From an uncultured bacterium (GTDB lineage Bacteria > Patescibacteriota > Minisyncoccia > Phycocordibacterales > PALSA-1337), in contig CAIPWS010000014.1 of NCBI GenBank assembly GCA_903868845.1, forward strand, positions 1 to 14,586: DNA of 14,586 nucleotides. Reading direction: 5' to 3'. Of this stretch, positions 1 to 5,236 are shown piece after piece. How positions within the stretch are numbered: the stretch's first letter is position 1; every line of letters begins with the position of its first letter. The translations under genes and the position numbers were made by a program. A model generated the notes under the pieces. The model was not told the DNA's origin. It ran no database searches and saw nothing but the letters and a program-made list of their open reading frames with translations.

Positions 1-29
1 AAAATTTCGCAACAGAACTATTTGACATA

Positions 30-236
30 TTAAAACATCATAAGTGACACGAAACTCAATGAATTCCTCAACCAAGCCAATCTGCTTGGTACAAGATGTC
101 GAAGTTGAGATGTCAAAATCTTATGTCTATGTGCCTCATGTCGATATGAAAGACCGTGAATGATCTTGAGATCAATCTCGCGATTTAGACGTTCAATCTC
201 CATCCTTATAACTTGTATTGTGCGGTATCTACTCAT
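30..236 (-). CDS. Small basic hypothetical protein, about 68 aa
   Basis: I do not recognise a function. The protein is rich in Arg, His, Leu and Ile. Its middle (from MEIERLNREIDLKI on) looks like an amphipathic helix with heptad-like spacing, possibly a short coiled coil, so protein or nucleic-acid binding is conceivable. No signal peptide or catalytic motif is visible. I chose the ATG at 236 rather than the in-frame GTG at 242 because a TATAAT at 243-248 lies exactly 6 nt before it, which would start transcription at the A of the ATG. No SD is present. A further ATG at 203 is possible. The promoter contains a perfect palindrome, so the gene is probably under direct repressor control. It lies downstream of livF on the same strand, separated by about 100 bp containing two hairpins, so it looks like an independent unit. 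Coding status is moderately likely. Confidence 0.5.
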   Translation of the reverse strand: MSRYRTIQVIRMEIERLNREIDLKIIHGLSYRHEAHRHKILTSQLRHLVPSRLAWLRNSLSFVSLMMF

Positions 237-242
237 GTACAC

Positions 243-271
243 ATTATAGGTGAACGTACGTTCACCTGCAA
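243..271 (-). promoter_or_regulatory. Sigma70-type promoter of the small gene at 30-236
   Basis: On the minus strand a -35 TTGCAG (266-271) is followed by a 17-bp spacer (249-265) and a -10 TATAAT (243-248). The predicted transcription start, 7 nt after the hexamer, is base 236, the A of an ATG, so the mRNA would be leaderless. The spacer is almost wholly occupied by a palindrome, described separately. Confidence 0.65.
248..267. promoter_or_regulatory. 20-bp perfect palindrome, candidate LexA/DinR-like operator
   Basis: AGGTGAACGTACGTTCACCT is self-complementary over all 20 bases. Its core, GAAC-N4-GTTC, matches the SOS box recognised by LexA (DinR) in Gram-positive bacteria. It fills the spacer between the -35 and -10 of the promoter at 243-271, a classic place for repressor binding. 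The palindrome and its place are seen directly. The LexA assignment is inference, since other dimeric repressors use similar sites. Confidence 0.55.
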
Positions 272-280
272 GTACATATC

Positions 281-289
281 TGTGGATAA
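281..289 (-). promoter_or_regulatory. Single consensus DnaA-box sequence
   Basis: Read on the minus strand, this is TTATCCACA, the consensus DnaA box. It stands alone: I saw no cluster of boxes, AT-rich unwinding element or dnaA gene nearby, so an origin is not supported. It may be chance. Confidence 0.25.
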
Positions 290-290
290 C

Positions 291-331
291 CCGTATCCGT
301 CCAGGATACGGAGCAATCCTCGCATGAGGAT
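291..331 (-). terminator. Two consecutive hairpins downstream of livF
   Basis: Two inverted repeats lie just past the livF stop: ATCCTC (316-321) with GAGGAT (326-331), 4-nt loop; and CCGTATCC (291-298) with GGATACGG (304-311), 5-nt loop. Neither is followed by a T run on the minus strand, so they may be an mRNA 3' stabiliser or a weak terminator rather than a strong intrinsic one. Confidence 0.4.
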
Positions 332-340
332 AACTCCATT

Positions 341-1075
341 TTACAGCATCGCCTTCGCAAGGACACCAGTACTTATGACCTCACCCGTTGGACCTTCGTA
401 GAAGTTGTGACCACTTTTTAAAACATATGCACGAGTAGCGATATCGAGAACAGATTTGAGATTGTGCTCAACTATACAAATAGCAATTCCTCGACGAACG
501 TTAATCTCTTTTATTATCTTGAAAACTTCTTTCACAATCTTCGGCGACAAGCCAAGAGTTGGTTCATCTAGAAGAAGAAGTTTAGGATCTATCATGAGAC
601 CACGAGCAATAGCCAACATCTGCTGTTGACCTCCAGACAATGTTCCAGACTTTGCCTTTATCTTTGCACGAAGAGCTGGAAACAAGTCCAAGACCATCTC
701 TATGCGCTCCTTACGTTCATTGGCACTTTTTATATTGAATCCACCTATCTCTATATTTTCCAAAACAGTCAGATGATGAAAAACTCGACGACCTTGTGGA
801 ACAAATGAGATACCCATTTCCACAACCTCGTGCGAAATAGGTTTTATTTTTTCACTTTCAAATATGACTTCACCAGAACCGATGGGTGCTAGACCGAAAA
901 TAGCCTTCAAAATAGTAGACTTTCCTGCTCCATTTGGACCCATTAAGGCCACGATCTCCCCTGTGTTTATAAACATCGAGGCACCAACCAGGGCTTTGAC
1001 CCCACCATAACTTACGTGGATATTCTTGAGTTCTAGGAGTGGGTTATAGACTTTGGGTGACTTTGTTTGTGACAT
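341..1075 (-). CDS. livF: LivF-type ATP-binding protein of branched-chain amino acid ABC importer
   Basis: This 244-aa ATPase energises import of branched-chain or other hydrophobic amino acids on the inner face of the membrane, normally as a heterodimer with LivG. Visible motifs: Walker A GPNGAGKST (46-54), Q-loop Q94 in the LivF-type stretch FVPQGRRVF, signature LSGGQ (146-150), Walker B LLLLDEP (166-172) with catalytic E171, and switch His204. Length is normal for LivF. The ATG at 1075 is 20 bp past the livG stop. No SD is visible, but an extended -10 (TGTTATAAT) ends 6 nt before the ATG, so livF could have its own leaderless transcript in addition to readthrough from livG. Identification as the LivF subfamily is firm; the exact substrate is inferred from family membership. 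Confidence 0.93.
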   Translation of the reverse strand: MSQTKSPKVYNPLLELKNIHVSYGGVKALVGASMFINTGEIVALMGPNGAGKSTILKAIFGLAPIGSGEVIFESEKIKPISHEVVEMGISFVPQGRRVFHHLTVLENIEIGGFNIKSANERKERIEMVLDLFPALRAKIKAKSGTLSGGQQQMLAIARGLMIDPKLLLLDEPTLGLSPKIVKEVFKIIKEINVRRGIAICIVEHNLKSVLDIATRAYVLKSGHNFYEGPTGEVISTGVLAKAML

Positions 1076-1081
1076 GGTGAG

Positions 1082-1090
1082 ATTATAACA
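1082..1090 (-). promoter_or_regulatory. Extended -10 promoter for leaderless livF
   Basis: Minus-strand TGTTATAAT (TGn plus TATAAT at 1082-1087) sits in the livG-livF gap. The hexamer is separated from the ATG by 6 nt (ctcacc), placing +1 on the A of the start codon. No good -35 is visible, which an extended -10 can tolerate. Confidence 0.45.
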
Positions 1091-1095
1091 AAAAT

Positions 1096-1848
1096 TTACT
1101 CCCCCAAATAAGCCTCAATAACATCTTTCCTCGCCAAGACCTCAGCCGGTCTGCCCTCTGCAAGTAGTTCACCAGAGTCGAGAACAATGAGATGGTCAGA
1201 CAATTCGCGAATAAGATCCATATTGTGTTCCACAAGCACTACAGATCTATTCTGATCTCTAAGTTCCTTCATAACAGTGATAACTGTCTTTATCATCTCC
1301 GGAAACAATCCAGCGAAAGGTTCATCGAAGAAAATAGTATCTATATTTCCGGCACTGTCGTGAATGATAGCGAGCACACGGGCTATCTCCAACAACTTGC
1401 GCTGTCCGTATGAAAGATTTTTGGCAAGTTCATTTCTCTTTTCCCAAAGCCCAACTTTTCGCAAAACACTTTCTGCTTGCTCGAGATGGAAAACTGTATG
1501 ATGCTCGAAGAGCGCCGACCAGATGCTACGCTCAGTAAGTACGACCAAGATATTATCCAATACAGGCAATTGTTCGAAGAGTCTGACATCCTGAAATGTA
1601 CGAGTCATTCCATAAAAAGGAACTTCATGAGCGTGAATCTTCTTAAGGTGAGTTCTTCGAGAGATGATAACTTCACCACGATCGAAAGGCATCATGCCAG
1701 TCAAAACATTGATGAGTGTGGACTTTCCTGAACCGTTTGGTCCGATGATGCCAGTGATCCTTCCTGGCATAAGGGTGACAGAAAGTTTGTTGACAGCATT
1801 TACTCCATCGAAACTCTTTGTCAGGTTGTGTGTTGAAAGTAGGGGCAT
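1096..1848 (-). CDS. livG: LivG-type ATP-binding protein of branched-chain amino acid ABC importer
   Basis: Second ATPase of the importer, partner of LivF. Numbered from the ATG at 1848: Walker A GPNGSGKST (36-44), a LivG-like TRTFQ Q-loop region, the LivG-type signature LSYGQ, Walker B with FFDEP, and a switch His in VEHNMDLI. The reading frame opens 13 codons earlier (1887), but that extension would overlap the binding-protein gene by 29 bp and does not look like ABC sequence, so I prefer 1848, 10 bp after the upstream TAA. No SD is present. An AATAAT (1855-1860) lies exactly 6 nt before the ATG, a possible leaderless promoter. The segment HDSAGNID just before Walker B looks like a small insertion relative to typical LivG. 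Confidence 0.92.
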   Translation of the reverse strand: MPLLSTHNLTKSFDGVNAVNKLSVTLMPGRITGIIGPNGSGKSTLINVLTGMMPFDRGEVIISRRTHLKKIHAHEVPFYGMTRTFQDVRLFEQLPVLDNILVVLTERSIWSALFEHHTVFHLEQAESVLRKVGLWEKRNELAKNLSYGQRKLLEIARVLAIIHDSAGNIDTIFFDEPFAGLFPEMIKTVITVMKELRDQNRSVVLVEHNMDLIRELSDHLIVLDSGELLAEGRPAEVLARKDVIEAYLGE

Positions 1849-1858
1849 GGCTATATTA

Positions 1859-2938
1859 TTACCTAACCACGACAAATTTGCTACCATCCCATTTCTTTAC
1901 GACCTGCTTAACATTAAACGAGCCGTCGTTATTATAGATGTATTCTCCAGAAACTCCAGTGAAGCTCTTGCGCAAAGATTGCATGATGGCAGTACCAGAC
2001 TTATCAGTTTGGTTTGCAGCTTGGATAAACTGAATCAGTGCATCATAGGCATAGTCTCCTGCAATAGATGGATACATATTGAACTTTGCATAAAATGCGT
2101 CAGTAAATGCAACATTATCATTACCAACGAAGAGTTGATTATCGAGTCCACCTTGAGCTACTGTGAGCTGACTTACTTGTTCCATCGGAGGGCCACTAAC
2201 TATGGGAACATTCAATCCAAGATCTTTTGCCTGCTTACCAAAAACTCCAATCTGTGGAGAAATATAGGCCACTACAACTTCAGGTTTAACTGCTTTGATC
2301 TTTAATATGGAGGTCTTGAAATCATTTTCAGCTTTGGTTACAGATTCATCTGCTACTATCGTATAACCTTGCTCTGGCAAAATTTTCACCAACTGATCAT
2401 GGACAGATTTTGGTCCGTCGGATTGATTCCAGACCAAAGCAACCTTAGTGAATTTACCTTTAAGCAAGAGGCTTTCGATAGCTTGCGCTTGCTCCAAAGG
2501 TCCAAGCATATATCTCATGACCCATTGCTTGCCAGTATTGATCTCTGTCGAATTTCCAAGTCCAATCATTGGAATGGAATTTTTCTCTGCAATATATGAA
2601 GCTGCGACTGAAGATGGAGAACTGTAGACTATGAGAGCTTTTACACTATCAGTATCTATAAGTTTTTGTGCAACAGAAACAGTTTGCTTTGGATCGAACT
2701 GGTCATCGCCGTAGACTATTTCTATGTTCTTCTTATCCGCTGGCGAAAGCGTAGAAAGTGCCAAATTTATCGAATCCTTCGCAGCCTCACCAAGAGCACT
2801 AACTGGTCCAGATAGTGGCAAAATTACTCCGATCTTGAACTTTCCGTCTTTAGCCTTATTTGAGTTTCCGCTGATGCCAGCCGCAATCAGTATGACGACT
2901 GCAACTATGATAACTGGCCAAAGAATTTTTTTGTTCAT
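1859..2938 (-). CDS. LivJ/LivK-type substrate-binding protein, membrane-anchored
   Basis: This 359-aa protein belongs to the branched-chain amino-acid binding family (periplasmic-binding fold, Peripla_BP_6). After an N-terminal hydrophobic segment (about residues 5-22) it has the family opening FKIGVILPLSGPVSALGEAA, then a segment like YGDDQFDPKQTVSVAQKLID, and the late Y-AYDAL region. There is no lipobox Cys after the hydrophobic segment, so it is probably tethered by an uncleaved helix. It is the last binding-protein gene before livG and livF, with livG starting 10 bp after its stop, so it is probably cotranscribed with them. A TATAAC lies 8 nt before the ATG and no SD is visible. It is clearly diverged from the binding proteins at 7307-11109, so it may have a different ligand preference. 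Confidence 0.9.
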   Translation of the reverse strand: MNKKILWPVIIVAVVILIAAGISGNSNKAKDGKFKIGVILPLSGPVSALGEAAKDSINLALSTLSPADKKNIEIVYGDDQFDPKQTVSVAQKLIDTDSVKALIVYSSPSSVAASYIAEKNSIPMIGLGNSTEINTGKQWVMRYMLGPLEQAQAIESLLLKGKFTKVALVWNQSDGPKSVHDQLVKILPEQGYTIVADESVTKAENDFKTSILKIKAVKPEVVVAYISPQIGVFGKQAKDLGLNVPIVSGPPMEQVSQLTVAQGGLDNQLFVGNDNVAFTDAFYAKFNMYPSIAGDYAYDALIQFIQAANQTDKSGTAIMQSLRKSFTGVSGEYIYNNDGSFNVKQVVKKWDGSKFVVVR

Positions 2939-3113
2939 AGTAAATAGTTATATTAACCACCATATTAAATCATTTTTGCGGTGTTTTAACCAGTTTTAGG
3001 CCAGATTTATCAGCTCTTGCATAAATCCAATATTTGTGTCATAGTCACTGCCAGACGAGCTGTTTGACGTCAAAGAATAATGTTCGAAATCAACTTCAAC
3101 GTAGTGGGGAAAA
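2939..3113. other. Divergent intergenic region with 12-bp palindrome
   Basis: This 175-bp gap separates the minus-strand binding-protein gene from the plus-strand 397-aa gene, so both promoters should lie here. TTTGACGTCAAA (3063-3074) is a perfect palindrome about 40 bp before the 3114 ATG and could be an operator. A weak plus-strand promoter candidate is TTGCAT (3018-3023) with CATAGT about 17 bp later. I see no strong -10 on either strand except TATAAC next to the minus-strand gene. Confidence 0.3.
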
Positions 3114-4307
3114 ATGAGTTTAGGAAAAAAATTACTGCCACAAAACACACTTCAACAGTTATTGGAAGTGTGGAAGTCTAGCATGCAGTTCAGCGAAGCC
3201 GTAGCAACAGTAAAGGCTGAATGTAACGGAGACATGATTGCCCAATTCAGCCTGACTGGTGCAATGAAGAATTGGCGGGACCTTACGAAAGACCTCACGT
3301 CACGTAAGCCACTAGACAAAGATAAGTACTTCATTCCGCCGTACGTTCTAAATAAGTACTTTGACAGTTCACCATCGTTCATATTCATCCCGGAAATACT
3401 GAGCATGTGGACCAGATGTTCAATGCACATGTATATGACAAGTAAGGATCTACAAGGCTTACTGGAACTGACTAGGATCGGTAAGGTCAGGTGGTCTGAT
3501 ATCAGGCCACCATTCAATTCCTTTGGCATGGTCTTGCCAATACCGATATCTTGGAAAATGGATGGGAAGAAACAGCCAGACATCAACTTCGTCTACGTAC
3601 AGTTTGATGCTGGTCAGGTGTTCATTGTCATTCCCTGTCAGGACCTGGTTCACAGACCATATCTGACAGAAAAGAAATCGGCTGAGATTAATGAGGCATT
3701 GAAAGCGAAGAATTATGCCAAACTCAATGAGTTACTTGGTGGATTGAATGATAAGTACTTCCAGTCACCACTGATCCAGACTATCAAAATGGATCTTAAT
3801 GACGAGAAGTCCATCATGGAAGATATCGAGGAAGACTTCGAGACAGTGTCCACGGTTGACGGAAATTACGAAGTCCGACACGAAGGGCTCGGTGACCATC
3901 TCAAACTCATCGTCCGCATTGTCGTTGGTCTGTGTCTGCACATGGAGGATGCTATCAAGAACAAGAAGGCACCTCCGATGATCAAGTCAGGATCATGGAA
4001 CAGAATCAGTCACGAGGTCGTCGATGGAGACATGATCACAGCAGCCTCACAAATCTGCATGGTGGAATCAGTTAGTCCTATGACTGACGCCGAACGCAAA
4101 GTTCATTCCTTGCTTCGTGAGCATGGTACCACCGGAAAATACTCGTTACCATATGGATTCCGTTCAAGTACATGGAGACGGAAACGTGGCACAGGCGGCG
4201 ACCCGAATGCTCCGCGTTGCGAGTTTGTACGACACAGCATAATCAATAAGCACAAGATGTTTGGGCCTGGTCTGCCGAAGGCATCCATGGTCTTGGTTGG
4301 AAAATAA
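3114..4307 (+). CDS. Hypothetical protein, 397 aa, of unknown function
   Basis: I do not recognise this protein. It is soluble-looking, with no signal peptide or membrane segment. Visible parts: an N-terminal mixed region; a hydrophobic beta-like stretch around INFVYVQFDAGQVFIVIPCQD; an acidic patch (EDIEEDFETV); and a basic C-terminus with the motif RSSTWRRKRG. The C-terminal motif loosely resembles the basic W-R-R tail of some phage-encoded hypothetical proteins, but I cannot show homology. The start has a purine-rich GTGGGGAAAA before the ATG, a usable though imperfect SD. It is on the opposite strand to all liv genes, between livM and the K-G-F group, and reads convergently towards the 119-aa gene. 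Base composition is somewhat GC-richer than the binding-protein genes. I infer an acquired cassette, possibly phage- or plasmid-derived. Confidence 0.75.
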   Translation: MSLGKKLLPQNTLQQLLEVWKSSMQFSEAVATVKAECNGDMIAQFSLTGAMKNWRDLTKDLTSRKPLDKDKYFIPPYVLNKYFDSSPSFIFIPEILSMWTRCSMHMYMTSKDLQGLLELTRIGKVRWSDIRPPFNSFGMVLPIPISWKMDGKKQPDINFVYVQFDAGQVFIVIPCQDLVHRPYLTEKKSAEINEALKAKNYAKLNELLGGLNDKYFQSPLIQTIKMDLNDEKSIMEDIEEDFETVSTVDGNYEVRHEGLGDHLKLIVRIVVGLCLHMEDAIKNKKAPPMIKSGSWNRISHEVVDGDMITAASQICMVESVSPMTDAERKVHSLLREHGTTGKYSLPYGFRSSTWRRKRGTGGDPNAPRCEFVRHSIINKHKMFGPGLPKASMVLVGK

Positions 4308-4325
4308 CGTCTTGAAATTAGTAAA

Positions 4326-4337
4326 TAGAAAGGAGGT
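4326..4337 (+). other. Orphan 12-nt perfect Shine-Dalgarno sequence
   Basis: TAGAAAGGAGGT is an exact complement of the Bacillus-type 16S rRNA 3' tail, yet no ATG, GTG or TTG opens a frame of useful length at proper spacing. The following bases run into a hairpin. It lies in the 3' untranslated region of the 397-aa gene. On the other strand it reads as a copy of an anti-SD sequence. Confidence 0.5.
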
Positions 4338-4343
4338 ACACTG

Positions 4344-4371
4344 CCCTAGCGGAAACGCTGGGGTGGTTTAA
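4344..4371 (+). terminator. Hairpin with GAAA tetraloop after the 397-aa gene
   Basis: CCCTAGCG (4344-4351) pairs with CGCTGGGG (4356-4363), including one T-G pair, around a GAAA tetraloop on the plus strand. A moderately T-rich stretch (GGTTTAAATTT) follows. Its place 36 bp after the stop supports a terminator. Confidence 0.6.
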
Positions 4372-4388
4372 ATTTCCATAAACAACTC

Positions 4389-4423
4389 CGCGCAGCCGAC
4401 CCATATAGGCAATCGACTGCGCG
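4389..4423 (-). terminator. GC-rich hairpin after the 119-aa gene
   Basis: CGCGCAG-C-CGA (4389-4399) pairs with TCG-A-CTGCGCG (4413-4423), with one mismatch and a 13-nt loop. It follows the TGA of the minus-strand 119-aa gene by about 16 bp. The T tail is only GTTGTTT. With the preceding hairpin it separates two convergent genes. Confidence 0.5.
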
Positions 4424-4439
4424 TGGAATTTGTGCTCGA

Positions 4440-4799
4440 TCAGACTGTCGCCGTGGCGATAGCTGCTGTCGCTTGAGCTGTAGGCTTGGCTGGCCATTCA
4501 TCATAGCTTTTGCGGAGCGCCGTTGCTTCAAATCCGCTTGTGACATTACCAATCGATGTCGCCTTGTAGACATTTGTGCTTTGTTGCTCAAAGCTCAGTT
4601 TCGGCGGAAACGGAACCACACAGAAGTACTGCTTATCATTGAAGACTTCATCAAGGTTATCGATACCGACGACAACCACAATATCCGCCAACTCTTGCGT
4701 GGCTACAAGTTCAAAACCGACTCGAGCCTCAACCAAGGCTTTTGCCAATATCAGACCAACTCCTGAATTTTGAATATCAGGCGTATATAACTTGATCAT
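4440..4799 (-). CDS. Hypothetical protein, 119 aa, with strong SD
   Basis: Function not recognised. The N-terminal 60 residues look like a small alpha/beta fold: MIKLYTPD, then a helix, then the hydrophobic strand ADIVVVVGIDNLDEV. The C-terminus is low complexity, rich in Ala and Thr (from about PAKPTAQATAA to the end). No signal peptide or catalytic motif is visible. The start is firm: AGGAGGTGAAAA directly precedes the ATG with good spacing, one of the strongest SDs in the window. It lies between the convergent 397-aa gene and the tRNA-like/small-RNA region, and probably forms its own unit with the hairpin at 4389-4423 as terminator. Its SD-led start differs from the SD-less liv genes, which suggests another origin. 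Confidence 0.65.
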   Translation of the reverse strand: MIKLYTPDIQNSGVGLILAKALVEARVGFELVATQELADIVVVVGIDNLDEVFNDKQYFCVVPFPPKLSFEQQSTNVYKATSIGNVTSGFEATALRKSYDEWPAKPTAQATAAIATATV

Positions 4800-4836
4800 T
4801 TTTCACCTCCTACATCAAGTCAACCACAAGAGGTCA

Positions 4837-4913
4837 ATTTGCGCAAATGGTGGTATTAAATATTTTTTATAACTTCTTTATCAAAATTTGAGAACTTTTT
4901 GAACAAAATTTGA
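4837..4913 (-). promoter_or_regulatory. Candidate promoter and operator region of the 119-aa gene
   Basis: On the minus strand TTGATA (4879-4884), a 16-bp spacer and TATTTA (4857-4862) place +1 near 4850. A perfect 12-bp palindrome ATTTGCGCAAAT (4837-4848) covers the predicted start. Two copies of CAAAATTTGA (4882-4891 and 4904-4913) begin 22 bp apart, about two helical turns, overlapping and upstream of the -35. Together these suggest regulated transcription, but the area is very AT-rich, so chance matches are possible. Confidence 0.35.
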
Positions 4914-4981
4914 TTTATTTTTTATCGAAATTTAAACATTTCTTCATTAATATTTTATCTGCGTGTTTTATTCTTAATGAT

Positions 4982-5002
4982 GCGGGAGTCCTGAGCTTCC
5001 GC
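4982..5002 (+). other. Stable hairpin upstream of the tRNA-like element
   Basis: GCGGGAG (4982-4988) pairs with CTTCCGC (4996-5002), with one G-U pair, around the 7-nt loop TCCTGAG. It lies 5 bp before the tRNA-like element and may belong to the same transcript. No T run follows it, so it is not an obvious terminator. Confidence 0.4.
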
Positions 5003-5007
5003 GGGCG

Positions 5008-5071
5008 TGGAATGGTTTCAATATACCATCTTACCAGTGGTATATTACGGGTTCGATTCCCGTTGATTCCA
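5008..5071 (+). ncRNA. tRNA-like element lacking a D arm
   Basis: A canonical T arm is present: ACGGG (5047-5051), loop TTCGATT, CCCGT (5059-5063). The ends pair as an acceptor-like stem, TGGAAT (5008-5013) with ATTCCA (5066-5071). Between them, AATATACCAT (5020-5029) pairs with GTGGTATATT (5037-5046) as a 10-bp arm with a 7-nt loop CTTACCA that has T in the U33 position and would give anticodon UAC (Val). No D arm fits and no CCA is encoded. It could be a decayed tRNA, a truncated tRNA-like regulatory RNA or an attachment-site remnant. It is not a normal tRNA. Confidence 0.45.
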
Positions 5072-5084
5072 ACGAATCATACCC

Positions 5085-5110
5085 TTGACTATAATTTATG
5101 TTGGTATAAT
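5085..5110 (+). promoter_or_regulatory. Extended -10 promoter of the candidate small RNA
   Basis: TGGTATAAT (5102-5110) is a perfect extended -10 (TGn-TATAAT). A TTGACT at 5085-5090 resembles a -35, though the 14-bp spacing is short. The predicted start is about 5117. Confidence 0.6.
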
Positions 5111-5116
5111 ATATTA

Positions 5117-5226
5117 GTGTCGAGAAATTCTCGACTGGTGGAACGGACGGGAAAACATCCTGGCCCCAGATCTTGAAAAAGATCTACACTGGTGACACGA
5201 AGCCCCTACGGGGGCATTTGTGTTTA
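5117..5226 (+). ncRNA. Candidate structured small RNA with UACG-loop terminator
   Basis: A promoter, a structured non-coding stretch and a terminator lie within about 140 bp, with no credible ORF inside. Visible elements: hairpin GTCGAGA-AAT-TCTCGAC (5119-5135); hairpin AGATCTT-GAAA-AAGATCT (5168-5185) with a GNRA tetraloop; 5' end GTGTC (5117-5121) complementary to GACAC (5194-5198), competing with the first hairpin; and terminator GCCCC-TACG-GGGGC (5202-5215), a UNCG-class tetraloop, followed by ATTTGTGTTT. GCCCC at 5163-5167 could pair with the same GGGGC, a possible antiterminator. I could not match it to any known riboswitch, ribozyme, SRP RNA or 6S RNA. No plus-strand gene follows, so an independent small RNA fits better than a leader. 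Confidence 0.5.
5202..5225 (+). terminator. Intrinsic terminator with UACG tetraloop
   Basis: The GCCCC/GGGGC stem (5202-5206 with 5211-5215) encloses TACG, giving the very stable C(UACG)G loop, followed by the T-rich ATTTGTGTTT. It ends the candidate small RNA. Confidence 0.7.
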
Positions 5227-5236
5227 TGGATATTAA

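Noticed and set aside
1664-2305. Long plus-strand ORF (213 codons) over livG and the binding-protein gene
   Set aside because: It is antisense to two genes with full family motifs, has no SD or promoter, and its translation looks like a shadow.
4910-5176. Plus-strand ORF of 88 codons across the tRNA-like and small-RNA region
   Set aside because: No SD, AT-rich start, low-quality protein, and it crosses a promoter and structured RNA elements.
5117-5226. Known riboswitch, hammerhead ribozyme or SRP RNA
   Set aside because: The conserved cores I know (for example CUGAUGA with GAAA, or the SRP GGAA-loop core) are absent, and no plus-strand gene follows as target.
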